16,817 nt of DNA from CAUZEB01 sp963578655 (GCA_963578655.1 CAUZEB010000023.1:1-16817); one strand, 5' to 3'; shown: positions 1-7,593, counted from the first letter of the stretch. Numbers and translations: made by a program. The notes: generated by a model from the sequence alone, not told the origin.

Positions 1-717
1 ATATTTTATGATCAACTCGGATGTGGAAATTCCGATAGGCCTAATGACATTAGTCTTTGGACGACTGAACGATTTGTGGAAGAGTTGGCGCAACTTAGAG
101 CAGCCCTCACTCTCGAAAGGGTACATATCCTCGGTCATTCGTGGGGTACGATGTTGGCAACAGACTACCTGCTAACACAACCTCAGGGGGTAGCAAGCGT
201 AGTAATGTCAAGCCCATGCATAAGCATACCTATGTGGCTAGAAGACTGTGACCGTTATATTAAGCAGCTCCCTCACGCCGTTCAATCAATCATCATGAAA
301 CACCAGAAAGAAGGGACCACCAACTCAAGTGAGTATCATAGAGCAGCAGCAGAATTTGACAAAAAACACGTCAATCGTCTTAATCCTGCCCCACCAGCCA
401 TAGATAAAGGCAAGGAAGGACGAAGTAAAACAATTTATGAAACAATGTGGGGGCCGACAGAATTTTTCATGACAGGAAACCTGAAAGGATATGATCGTTC
501 TCAACGTTTGAAAGAAATAAAAACCCCTATCCTATTCTCTTGTGGTAGATTCGATGAAGCTACCCCTAAAACAACATATTATTATCATAGTCTAGTCTCA
601 GATTCAGAAATAGCCATCTATGAGAACAGCGCTCACATGCCTCAGTGGGAAGAAACCGATTTATACATCAATACAATACGTAACTTTCTAGACAAAACCG
701 AAGCTGAACGAGTCTGA
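1..717 (+). CDS. Proline iminopeptidase-like alpha/beta hydrolase (5' end outside window)
   Basis: Serine hydrolase of the alpha/beta-hydrolase fold, closest in motif style to proline iminopeptidases (peptidase family S33), which release N-terminal proline from peptides in the cytoplasm. The frame is open from base 1; the GTG at 76 is internal, because the preceding codons encode the family segment YDQLGCGNSDRP around the oxyanion region. The nucleophile elbow is GHSWG (Ser about residue 47 of the visible part), the acid is Asp in GRFDEATP (about 185), and the histidine is in NSAHMPQWEE (about 212), so the triad is complete. 238 codons are visible; about 50 N-terminal residues are missing compared with the usual family length of about 290. 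The substrate is inferred only from motif resemblance; S33 relatives include epoxide and ester hydrolases. Nothing beside it suggests an operon. Confidence 0.85.
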   Translation: MFYDQLGCGNSDRPNDISLWTTERFVEELAQLRAALTLERVHILGHSWGTMLATDYLLTQPQGVASVVMSSPCISIPMWLEDCDRYIKQLPHAVQSIIMKHQKEGTTNSSEYHRAAAEFDKKHVNRLNPAPPAIDKGKEGRSKTIYETMWGPTEFFMTGNLKGYDRSQRLKEIKTPILFSCGRFDEATPKTTYYYHSLVSDSEIAIYENSAHMPQWEETDLYINTIRNFLDKTEAERV

Positions 718-737
718 GAAGAGACTCAGCTAATTTT
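710..737 (+). terminator. Possible weak terminator after the hydrolase
   Basis: GAGTCT (710-715) and AGACTC (722-727) can form a 6-bp stem with a 6-nt loop; an alternative 5-bp stem is CTGAG (714-718) with CTCAG (725-729). TTTT follows at 734-737, a few bases after the stem. The stem is short and the T run is brief, so this may only be a hairpin over the stop codon. Confidence 0.3.
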
Positions 738-974
738 ACGGGAGGATTCTATAAATGCATTGACTTCTTCCATACCTAATTCAGGGTCATAAAAATCAAC
801 TGACTCTCCACCAACTGGGCGGGTTGTTCTTTTACCGCAATAATCAAGTGTAGCGTCTCAATATTCTTCAAACGTGGAAAACTCCTTGACCATATAGTTC
901 ATGAAAGCTTCTTCTACTATTGCTTTCTTCAGTATGTCTATTTTTTCACTTGTATCGTTTAATCTTTCAATGCC
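726..974 (-). pseudogene. Degraded reading frame with an in-frame TGA
   Basis: On the minus strand one frame stays open from just after a TAA (975-977) to a TGA (726-728), broken only by a TGA at 858-860. The text on both sides looks like protein: upstream it ends MVKEFSTFEEY, downstream it continues DATLDYCGKRTTRPVGGESV and reaches a stop about 44 codons after the interruption. The only ATGs (first at 900-902) lie shortly before the TGA. TGA would fit a Trp codon mutated in TGG. It follows the molybdenum-subunit gene directly and its 5' part overlaps that gene's 3' end. I do not recognise the family. It may be a gene remnant, a sequencing error in a small gene, or chance; TGA ends other genes here, so general recoding is unlikely. 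Confidence 0.35.
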
Positions 975-3232
975 TTAACAACAGCAGCTGGATTCATTGG
1001 CAAATGGTTCATTCTAACACCTATAGCATCGAAAACAGCATTAGCCATTGCACCAGGAGGAGCCGACAAATTCGCCTCCCCGACACCACGCACACCAAAT
1101 GGATGATTAGGATTAGGAACTTCAACAATTACAGGCTCTATCATTGGAAGATCCAAGGTAGTAGGCATCCGGTAGTCCAATAAACTCGTATTCATCATAC
1201 GCCCATCATCGCTCATGAAATATTCCTCATTCAAAGCCCAACCAATACCTTGGCTGGTCCCGCCTTGAATTTGTCCTTCAACATACGCCGGATGTATTGC
1301 GATACCGGCATCCTGGAAGGCAGTATATCTAAGAATATCAACCTTACCTGTTTCGGGGTCAATTTCTACATCTACAATGTTTGCTGAATAGGAGCCACCA
1401 GACCCTCCTGGATTCAAATTGGCTCTACCAGCAACGGGACCTCCTGTATCAGCGAGCATACCGGCCATATCTTTAAAGGACAATTTAAGTTCCGTATCCG
1501 ACTTATGTGAAAGAGAACCATCCTTATACTCTACTTGCTCAACAGTGGTATCCCACAATGAAGCAGCCCTTTCTATAAGCTGGCGCTTAATATCGTTAGC
1601 TGCTTCATATGCGGCTAAGCCTGATTTGAAGGCGACACCACTCCCTCCAGTATTGGAAGTATATCCGATGGTATCAGTGTCACCAATAGTCGGATTTACA
1701 TCTTCCACAGGAATTCCCAAAACTTCTGCTAACTGCTGAGCAACCGCTGTTCTAGTTCCACCAATGTCAACCGACCCTTCAAGCAAATTGACATGTCCAT
1801 CAGCAAGAACGTTAGCTACCGCACATGCCATACCTGCATTGTTCCGACAAAATCCCATGCCAAATCCACGTCCACGCAATTTACCTTCTGAAGATCTCGT
1901 CAGAGGTGTTTGATAATGGTTATGAGCCTTAACAGTCTCCATTGTTTCTCTGGCACCTATGACGCCATTAATAACTCCATCTGCTCTCCGTGTACCTTGT
2001 TCCGCAACATTTAGCAGACGGAAATCTACCGGATCCATACCAAGCATTCGTGATATTTCATCTATAGCACTTTCGACTGCATAAGCAGCAATAGGGGCTC
2101 CAGGGGCTCTGTAAGCAGCTGTCTTAGGCTTATTCGTTACTATGTCGTAACCATCAATTCGGACATTGTCTATATTATATGGAGCAAATATGGCTGCGGA
2201 AGCTCCCGGTAATGGAGCTCCAGGAAAAGCTCCTGCTTCAAAAAATAGCTGTGCATGAGCTGCAGTAATGCGTCCTTCATTAGTAACGCCAATTTTCACC
2301 TTTACATGACTTCCTGAAGTAGGTCCAGTCGCCTCCAAAACTTCTGTTCGATCCATTACCATTTTAACTGGACGGCCACTTTTCCTCGACAATATAGCTG
2401 CTACAGGTTCCAAATAAGCCGTTAGCTTACCTCCGAACCCACCACCTATTTCCATTGGAACCACCTTCACATCAGAAATTGGAATGCCCAATATTCTAGC
2501 TGTGTTATCCCTAATACCGAAATGTCCTTGGCTACTACACCAGACAGTTAGGCGATCGCTGGGTACCCACCATGCAGTAGCCGTGTGTGGCTCTATATAG
2601 CCTTGGTGAACCGACTTTGTCCAGTAATCTCTTTCTACAACACGGTCAGCCTGATTAAAACCTTTATCTATATCTCCAAAATCATAAGGAACATGGTCCG
2701 CAATATTCGTACCTTTGGCTTTATCATCTGGACCTATACCCGTACTTTCCCAATGTTCATGAAGAAAAACATCTTCCGTATTGATAGCATCATCAGGATT
2801 GCTAACCGACGGTAGTGGATCGTATACAACGTTAATTAATGCTAGGGCTTCCTCTGCAATATGAGCACTCGTTGCAGCAATAGCTGCAATTGCGTGACCT
2901 TTGTAATAAACTTTAGACGACGCAAGGACATTTTCTGTAATGGTTGTACCAAGTGGTACCTGTTTTGTTATTGGGGAAACTGAAATAAGGTCTTTAGCCG
3001 TCGCGACGGCACGCACATCAGGATGAGCTTCTGCCTTACTTATATCAATTGATTTGATTCGAGCATGAGGATACGGACTTCTCAATATTTTGCCATGCAG
3101 TAATCCAGGAAGTTGAATATCGGCTCCGTACATTGCTTTTCCGGTAACTTTATCAACTCCATCGTGTCGGATAGGACTAGTGCCTACAACTTTGTACTCT
3201 GATTTTGGAAGCAAAATATCTGAACTGGTCAT
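959..3232 (-). CDS. Xanthine dehydrogenase-family molybdopterin-binding subunit
   Basis: Large catalytic subunit of a molybdenum hydroxylase (xanthine dehydrogenase/aldehyde oxidase/CO dehydrogenase superfamily), which hydroxylates heterocycles or aldehydes with oxygen from water. The order is typical: an N-terminal a/b hammerhead domain (about residues 15-145, GKAMYGADIQLPG), then the molybdopterin-binding domain with SSQGHF (about 235), GGGFGG (263-268), AYRAPG (373-378) and the C-terminal GVGE, whose Glu (about 719) is the expected base. At 757 residues the length is normal. The CO dehydrogenase active-site loop (AYXCSFR) is absent, so CO is an unlikely substrate. The chosen start is the ATG at 3232, 7 nt after AAGG of AGGTAAGG; a GTG at 3238 lies too close to that site. 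No FAD or [2Fe-2S] subunit gene adjoins, so partners must be encoded elsewhere. Substrate unknown. Confidence 0.92.
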   Translation of the reverse strand: MTSSDILLPKSEYKVVGTSPIRHDGVDKVTGKAMYGADIQLPGLLHGKILRSPYPHARIKSIDISKAEAHPDVRAVATAKDLISVSPITKQVPLGTTITENVLASSKVYYKGHAIAAIAATSAHIAEEALALINVVYDPLPSVSNPDDAINTEDVFLHEHWESTGIGPDDKAKGTNIADHVPYDFGDIDKGFNQADRVVERDYWTKSVHQGYIEPHTATAWWVPSDRLTVWCSSQGHFGIRDNTARILGIPISDVKVVPMEIGGGFGGKLTAYLEPVAAILSRKSGRPVKMVMDRTEVLEATGPTSGSHVKVKIGVTNEGRITAAHAQLFFEAGAFPGAPLPGASAAIFAPYNIDNVRIDGYDIVTNKPKTAAYRAPGAPIAAYAVESAIDEISRMLGMDPVDFRLLNVAEQGTRRADGVINGVIGARETMETVKAHNHYQTPLTRSSEGKLRGRGFGMGFCRNNAGMACAVANVLADGHVNLLEGSVDIGGTRTAVAQQLAEVLGIPVEDVNPTIGDTDTIGYTSNTGGSGVAFKSGLAAYEAANDIKRQLIERAASLWDTTVEQVEYKDGSLSHKSDTELKLSFKDMAGMLADTGGPVAGRANLNPGGSGGSYSANIVDVEIDPETGKVDILRYTAFQDAGIAIHPAYVEGQIQGGTSQGIGWALNEEYFMSDDGRMMNTSLLDYRMPTTLDLPMIEPVIVEVPNPNHPFGVRGVGEANLSAPPGAMANAVFDAIGVRMNHLPMNPAAVVKALKD

Positions 3233-3307
3233 ATACACACCTTACCTACAACTTTTTATGAAAATCAACCTAATGAGTGTATCTTACCATAAGATAATCA
3301 ATTGTTG

Positions 3308-3336
3308 TTGCCAATAAAACGAAGGGATTCTATAAT
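3308..3336 (+). promoter_or_regulatory. Sigma70-type promoter for the LLM oxidoreductase
   Basis: TTGCCA (3308-3313), a 17-bp spacer and a perfect TATAAT (3331-3336) lie 38 bases before the TTG start of the flavin oxidoreductase, in the divergent spacer it shares with the molybdenum-subunit gene. Spacing and hexamers are near consensus. Confidence 0.6.
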
Positions 3337-3373
3337 CGTTAGAATCTATCTATTTTAAAAAGATTTTCCCATA

Positions 3374-4327
3374 TTGAGCAAATACAATCTTCATTTTGGG
3401 GCTACAGCCCCCTACCCGGCAACTGAAATGGCATTTCAAGCGCGATGGTTGGAAGGCTTGGGATTCAATTGTATTGCAGTAGGCGAACACTTTATGAGAG
3501 GTAATCCCCCTGCTCCTTCACATACAGCTCTACCTCTACTTGGAGTCGCGGCAGGTTCTACTGACAAGATCGGATTGTTGTCTTCCATCCTGTTGACACC
3601 ATTTTATCACCCAACCATTTTGGCAAAAATGACCACTACGCTGGACATTGCGTCTAGTGGTAGATTGATGTTAGGTGTTGGAGTCGGAGGCGAATTCCCA
3701 ATGGAATTCGGCGCAGCCGAGATACCAATCACAAAACGTGGTGATTTAACCAATGAATGTTTATATTTATTGCAGCGTCTTTGGACTGAAGAACACATAA
3801 CTTATCATGGAAAACATTTCACCCTGGACGATGTCAGTCTATCGCCCTCTCCATTCCAAAAACCTCATCCTCCCATCTGGGTAGCAGGAAGAAAAGAAGC
3901 AGCTATGAAGCGCGCAGCCCTGTTTGGAAATGGCTGGTTACCATATTTTTTTGATCCCGACCAATATCGTACCAGCGTTAAAAAAATCCTTGCATACTCT
4001 CGGAAATCGGGGCGTCCCTTGGGACAAAATTTTCAATGGGGCTTATTTCCATACATTTCCATATACCCAACCGTAGAAGAAGCCTCTAGAATTGCAGCCG
4101 AGACATTGAGCAAGGGTTACCTATACAGAGGGAACTTCATGGATGTAGTGAGGAGATATTGCATAGTCGGACCCACGGAGTATTGTGTTAAAAGGCTAAA
4201 AGAATACGTGAAGGCTGGCGCTCGATACATAGTATTCTCCATAGCCTGCCCATCGGATGATATTGCCAGACATATAGAGACTATTGCAACCGAAATTATA
4301 CCGGGACTACGAGAGATAAACTACTAA
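3374..4327 (+). CDS. LLM-class flavin/F420-dependent oxidoreductase
   Basis: Cytoplasmic TIM-barrel oxidoreductase of the bacterial luciferase-like family, using FMN or coenzyme F420; members include monooxygenases and F420-dependent dehydrogenases. Strand 1 (YNLHFGA), GLGFNCIAVGEH (about 29-40), the run from IGLLSSILLTP to GRLMLGVGVGGEFPMEFGA (about 67-115), and the conserved HPPIWVAGRKEAAMKRAA segment (about 165-182) are present. The length of 317 residues is normal. The start is TTG: a TAA lies in frame six codons upstream, and the next ATG (residue 19) would remove the first beta strand. No strong Shine-Dalgarno sequence precedes it. It is transcribed divergently from the molybdenum subunit. 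The cofactor, FMN versus F420, cannot be decided from the sequence by eye. Confidence 0.9.
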   Translation: MSKYNLHFGATAPYPATEMAFQARWLEGLGFNCIAVGEHFMRGNPPAPSHTALPLLGVAAGSTDKIGLLSSILLTPFYHPTILAKMTTTLDIASSGRLMLGVGVGGEFPMEFGAAEIPITKRGDLTNECLYLLQRLWTEEHITYHGKHFTLDDVSLSPSPFQKPHPPIWVAGRKEAAMKRAALFGNGWLPYFFDPDQYRTSVKKILAYSRKSGRPLGQNFQWGLFPYISIYPTVEEASRIAAETLSKGYLYRGNFMDVVRRYCIVGPTEYCVKRLKEYVKAGARYIVFSIACPSDDIARHIETIATEIIPGLREINY

Positions 4328-4367
4328 TTAAAACCCTACATCAGTTAATTATGGGCAAGCTTTAATA

Positions 4368-4395
4368 TTGACCCTTTAAACCAAGCAGCTATAAA
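4368..4395 (+). promoter_or_regulatory. Promoter for thrS
   Basis: TTGACC (4368-4373), a 16-bp spacer and TATAAA (4390-4395). The predicted transcription start, about 4402, falls just before the hairpin leader at 4406-4457, which agrees with a dedicated 5' leader. Confidence 0.55.
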
Positions 4396-4405
4396 ATACT
4401 TACCA

Positions 4406-4457
4406 ATGGATAAAACGCTCAGAGTATTAGCTGTCACTCTGAACAATAACTATCCAT
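4406..4457 (+). promoter_or_regulatory. Nested-hairpin leader upstream of thrS
   Basis: Two perfect 7-bp inverted repeats nest inside each other: ATGGATA (4406-4412) with TATCCAT (4451-4457), and TCAGAGT (4419-4425) with ACTCTGA (4436-4442). The inner loop of 10 nt contains TGT (4432-4434), an anticodon of tRNA-Thr. The structure sits between the predicted transcription start and the ribosome binding site. It lacks the T-box consensus AGGGUGGNACCGCG, so it is not a recognisable T-box. An operator of the kind by which E. coli ThrRS represses its own translation is a possibility, by inference only. Confidence 0.45.
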
Positions 4458-4488
4458 ACAATTGTCGACTATGAAAAGGAACACTAGC

Positions 4489-6231
4489 ATGACTCTGAAA
4501 ACCGATCCTAATCTTGTAGAACTAAGGAAGCGAATTCGACATTCAGCTGCTCACGTTATGGCTGACATAGTTACAAGAATGTTTCCTGGAACTAAACTGG
4601 GAATAGGCCCACCAACCGAAGACGGATTCTATTACGACTTTTTAACCGACAAGACCTTCACCCCAGAAGATCTCGAACACATTGAAAAGCGTATGAAGAA
4701 AATAATAGCCCAAGATCTGCCATTCATATACAGAGAGTATCCACGTGACGAATCAGTGAAAATGAACGCAGACGAACCGTTGAAACTGGAGATCATTGAA
4801 GGAATTCCCGATGATGAACCCATATCGACCTACACTCACGGAAGGTTTGAAGATCTATGCGCGGGTCCTCACGTTGAATCAACAGGAAAGGTCATCGCAT
4901 ATAAATTACTGAATACCGCTGGTGCATACTGGCGGGGTGACGAAAATCAACCCATGTTACAGCGAATCTATGGTACCGCCTTTGAATCCCAAAAAGCTCT
5001 TGACAATTATCTTGCTAGGCTTGAAGAAGCGAAACTTCGTGACCATAGGATTTTAGGACGCAGTTTAGACTTATTCTCAATTCACGATGAAACTGGTCCT
5101 GGTCTCGTCATATGGCATCCCAAAGGCGCAAGAATCCGCGAACTCGTGGAGGATTTCTGGAAATCCAGTCACTACGACAGTGGCTATGACATGACTTATA
5201 CCCCTCACATCGGGCGATCCACTTTGTGGGAAAAAAGCGGTCATCTGGATTTTTACCAAGAAAATATGTACGCCCCCATGGACATGGATGGCCAGACATA
5301 TTATTTGAAACCTATGAATTGTCCATTCCACATTATGTACTATGGAACCTCTTTGCGAAGCTACCGTGACCTGCCTATGAGGATAGGTGAATTAGGATCT
5401 GTATACAGATATGAGAGAGGAGGAGTTCTACATGGTCTTTTAAGGGTGAGAGGACTAACTCAGGACGATGCTCATATTTTTTGTCGTCCTGACCAGGTAG
5501 AAGAAGAAATAAACGGGGTGTTGGATCTCACTTTCTTTTTATTACGAAGCTTCGGTTTCACAGACTTCGAAGTAATGCTGTCCACAATGCCCAAAAAAGC
5601 AGTGGGGAATCCCGAACATTGGAAAGTAGCTACAGCCTCTCTAACTCGCACTCTTGAAGCACGAGGGCAAGAATTTGAAGTCGATGAAGGTGGGGGAGCC
5701 TTTTATGGTCCTAAAATAGACATTCACATACGCGACGCCATAGGAAGACTATGGCAATGTACCACAGTCCAATTCGATTTCAATCTACCTGAACGTTTTG
5801 GTCTCACATATATTGGAGAGGACGGCAAAGAACACCAGCCATATATGATACATCGAGCTCTACTGGGCTCATTAGAGCGATTTATTGGCATACTGATCGA
5901 ACATTTTGGTGGTGCTTTCCCTGTTTGGCTAGCCCCAGTTCAAATCGAAGTTATACCCATTGCTGATCGTCACAATACGTATGCCGCGACTGTCGCAAAA
6001 GAATTAAGCGATGTGGGATTACGCGTTAATACAAACACAGGGAACGACAGGATGAACGCGAAAGTGAGAAACGCGCAGCTGCAAAAAATACCATACATGC
6101 TTATTATCGGTGATCGTGAGGTCGATGAAGGTACAGTATCCGTTCGTCTAAGGTCTGGAGAGACCATCAACTCTAGCCCAATCGATGGATTAAGTAATAG
6201 AATCCTGGAGGAAATCAAAAGTAAGGCATAA
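4489..6231 (+). CDS. thrS: Threonine--tRNA ligase (ThrRS) without TGS domain
   Basis: Class II aminoacyl-tRNA synthetase that charges tRNA-Thr in the cytoplasm. The start chosen is the ATG at 4489, 8 nt after AAGGA; ATG 4471 and TTG 4462 are in frame but lack such a site. The protein of 580 residues opens almost at once with the editing domain: HSAAH (His18, His22) and the CAGPH motif (Cys124, His128) form the proofreading site. The catalytic core has motif 2 (VYRYERGG to LHGLLRVRG, about 305-322), zinc ligands Cys278 (MNCPFH), His329 (DDAHIF) and His455 (IHRALLGS, motif 3). The anticodon-binding domain begins near FPVWLAP (about 477). The roughly 60-residue N-terminal TGS domain of E. coli ThrRS is missing, as in several bacterial lineages. 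It is followed by infC, the standard order in many bacteria. Confidence 0.98.
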   Translation: MTLKTDPNLVELRKRIRHSAAHVMADIVTRMFPGTKLGIGPPTEDGFYYDFLTDKTFTPEDLEHIEKRMKKIIAQDLPFIYREYPRDESVKMNADEPLKLEIIEGIPDDEPISTYTHGRFEDLCAGPHVESTGKVIAYKLLNTAGAYWRGDENQPMLQRIYGTAFESQKALDNYLARLEEAKLRDHRILGRSLDLFSIHDETGPGLVIWHPKGARIRELVEDFWKSSHYDSGYDMTYTPHIGRSTLWEKSGHLDFYQENMYAPMDMDGQTYYLKPMNCPFHIMYYGTSLRSYRDLPMRIGELGSVYRYERGGVLHGLLRVRGLTQDDAHIFCRPDQVEEEINGVLDLTFFLLRSFGFTDFEVMLSTMPKKAVGNPEHWKVATASLTRTLEARGQEFEVDEGGGAFYGPKIDIHIRDAIGRLWQCTTVQFDFNLPERFGLTYIGEDGKEHQPYMIHRALLGSLERFIGILIEHFGGAFPVWLAPVQIEVIPIADRHNTYAATVAKELSDVGLRVNTNTGNDRMNAKVRNAQLQKIPYMLIIGDREVDEGTVSVRLRSGETINSSPIDGLSNRILEEIKSKA

Positions 6232-6241
6232 GAAATAGATA

Positions 6242-6315
6242 GGAAAGAAGACAGTGTCAAAAATATCAGCTTTAAGAACTTCGTTAAAGCCCTTCCTATT
6301 GATTAGCTTCTTTCC
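6242..6315 (+). promoter_or_regulatory. Nested inverted repeats in the thrS-infC spacer
   Basis: GGAAAGAAG (6242-6250) is exactly complementary to CTTCTTTCC (6307-6315), and inside them GCTTTAA (6269-6275) pairs with TTAAAGC (6284-6290) around an 8-nt loop. The structure begins 10 bases after the thrS stop. No T run follows either stem, so it is not a plain intrinsic terminator. Leaders before infC-rpmI-rplT are known L20 autoregulation sites in other bacteria; a similar role here is inference. Confidence 0.4.
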
Positions 6316-6327
6316 ATATGCTATATT
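6299..6327 (+). promoter_or_regulatory. Possible internal promoter for infC
   Basis: TTGATT (6299-6304), 17 bp, TATATT (6322-6327). Transcripts from it would begin near 6334 and carry a leader of about 45 nt. It overlaps the right arm of the upstream inverted repeat. Hexamers are imperfect, so this is tentative; read-through from thrS is also likely. Confidence 0.35.
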
Positions 6328-6378
6328 CGATGGTGACGGTTTACGATAGACGCGTCAATAAATTAGAGGAGTTTTAGG

Positions 6379-6951
6379 ATAGCTAGAGACTATAGAATTA
6401 ATCAACGAATTAGGGTTCCAGAAGTTAGGTTAGTGGATGACAAAGGTGAACAATTAGGCGTAATAGCTACGCAGGAAGCCCTAAGACTAGCGGACGAAAG
6501 GGGTCTGGATTTGGTAGAAGTAGCTCCTGGAGCGAAACCACCTGTTACCAGACTCATGGATTACGGTAAGTTCCGGTATCAAGCAACCCGCAAAGAGCGA
6601 GAGGCTCGCAAAGCTCGTAAGGGCAGTGTTACCAATGTGTTACGCGAAGTTCGAATGAAAACCCGTATCGGTATTCATGATCGTTCAGCTAAGACTAGAT
6701 TAGTTAAACGCCTATTATCTCAAGGGTCTAAAGTTAAGGTGTCTATTATGTTTCGTGGGCGAGAGATGGATCACCCCGATATTGGTATGAAACTTTTGAA
6801 GGCGGTTGCTGAAGATTTAGTTGATGATGCAATGCTAGAACGTGCGCCGACTTTCGAAGGAAGGTTCCTGGCAATGATACTAACACCTAATCTCTCTCGC
6901 GAACCAAAAACAGAAAAGAATGTCAAGGAGCTAGACAGTGCCAAAACTTAA
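6379..6951 (+). CDS. infC: Translation initiation factor IF-3, AUA start
   Basis: IF-3 binds the 30S subunit, keeps it apart from 50S and rejects wrong initiator tRNAs and start codons. The N-domain opening (ARDYRINQRIRVPEVRLVDD) lies upstream of the first GTG (6433), so that GTG cannot be the start. An in-frame TAG at 6364-6366 sets the limit. Between them there is no ATG, GTG or TTG early enough; ATA at 6379 stands 7 nt after AGGAG (6367-6371) and gives 190 residues, a normal length. The linker motif LMDYGKFRYQ and the C-domain (KVSIMFRGREMDHPDIG) are intact. E. coli infC starts with AUU, which IF3 itself discriminates against, giving autoregulation; an AUA start would act the same way. An ATT at 6397 is a less likely alternative, since it would drop residues. 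infC overlaps rpmI by 14 nt. Confidence 0.97.
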   Translation: MARDYRINQRIRVPEVRLVDDKGEQLGVIATQEALRLADERGLDLVEVAPGAKPPVTRLMDYGKFRYQATRKEREARKARKGSVTNVLREVRMKTRIGIHDRSAKTRLVKRLLSQGSKVKVSIMFRGREMDHPDIGMKLLKAVAEDLVDDAMLERAPTFEGRFLAMILTPNLSREPKTEKNVKELDSAKT

Positions 6952-7141
6952 GACACATAAGGGCGCAGCAGCACGCTTCAGATTCAGTAGTACAGGAAAG
7001 CTACTGCGAATGAAAGGACATAGGAGTCATCTTAGGCGCAAAAAGCCGGCAAGTGTACGAAGACTTTACTCAGGCAAATTACCTGTTAGCCCAGGTGATG
7101 CCCCTAGGATAAGAAAACTGCTGCCTAACGGGCTGCCCTAA
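6938..7141 (+). CDS. rpmI: 50S ribosomal protein L35
   Basis: Small basic protein of the large ribosomal subunit. The 67 residues carry the L35 signature near the N-terminus (PKLKTHKGAAARFRFSSTGK) and the basic stretch HRSHLRRKK at about residues 28-36. The start is GTG at 6938, 7 nt after AAGGAG (6925-6930), inside the 3' end of infC. The 14-nt overlap in another frame suggests translational coupling to infC. The gene lies in the conserved infC-rpmI-rplT order. The C-terminus (SVRRLYSGKLPVSPGDAPRI) is slightly unlike the usual KRRLR ending but the length is normal. Confidence 0.95.
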   Translation: MPKLKTHKGAAARFRFSSTGKLLRMKGHRSHLRRKKPASVRRLYSGKLPVSPGDAPRIRKLLPNGLP

Positions 7142-7224
7142 TGCATCACTAGGTAGACGGGCAACCAACTTCATCGATTTCCTACAAACTTTTGACATGA
7201 CATCTCAAGCCCTGGGAGAAAATA

Positions 7225-7593
7225 TTGACTAGAATAAAACGCGGAGTTACCAAGCGTCATAGACACAAGAAAATCTTAAAACTGACTAAGGGGCATCAGG
7301 GAGTGCGTCATTCCCTGTATAGGCGTGCTCACGAGTCGATGATTCATGCCTTACAATACGCATACGCCCATCGTAAGGAACGGAAAGGAGACATGAGGCG
7401 TCTCTGGAATATACGTATTAACGCTGGTGCACGAGCCAATGGCCTATCCTACAATAAATTGATCCACGGTCTAAAGACTGAGGGTATCCCTATCAACCGT
7501 AAAATGCTTGCAGATCTTGCGGGACAAGACCCTGAAACTTTTGCTCAGATAGTTCAACAGGTCAAGACCAGCATGGAAAAATCAGCGGCGTAA
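7225..7593 (+). CDS. rplT: 50S ribosomal protein L20
   Basis: Binds 23S rRNA early in 50S assembly and, in other bacteria, represses its own operon by binding the leader mRNA. The N-terminus TRIKRGVTKRHRHKKILKLTKGHQG is the basic L20 extension, and the globular domain follows (RRLWNIRINAGARANGLSYNKLIHGL, about residues 59-85). At 122 residues the length is slightly above the usual 117-119. The start is TTG at 7225, 6 nt after GGGAG (7214-7218); any later start would cut the conserved N-terminus. The 83 bases separating it from rpmI are longer than usual for this pair; I see no gene or clear hairpin in them. Confidence 0.97.
   Translation: MTRIKRGVTKRHRHKKILKLTKGHQGVRHSLYRRAHESMIHALQYAYAHRKERKGDMRRLWNIRINAGARANGLSYNKLIHGLKTEGIPINRKMLADLAGQDPETFAQIVQQVKTSMEKSAA

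Noticed and set aside
76..78. GTG as start of the hydrolase
   Set aside because: The frame continues to base 1 and encodes the conserved YDQLGCGNSDRP segment, so the gene is cut by the window edge.
858..860. Selenocysteine or reassigned TGA
   Set aside because: No selenocysteine-family context is recognised, and several genes in the window end in TGA, so a point mutation or error is simpler.
959..3232. CO dehydrogenase large subunit (coxL)
   Set aside because: The form I CODH active-site loop AYXCSFR is absent and no coxM/coxS genes adjoin.
4328..4488. T-box riboswitch before thrS
   Set aside because: The leader is too short and the T-box consensus is absent; only nested hairpins are present.
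6433..6435. GTG as infC start
   Set aside because: It would delete about 18 conserved N-terminal residues of IF3 and has no suitable ribosome binding site.
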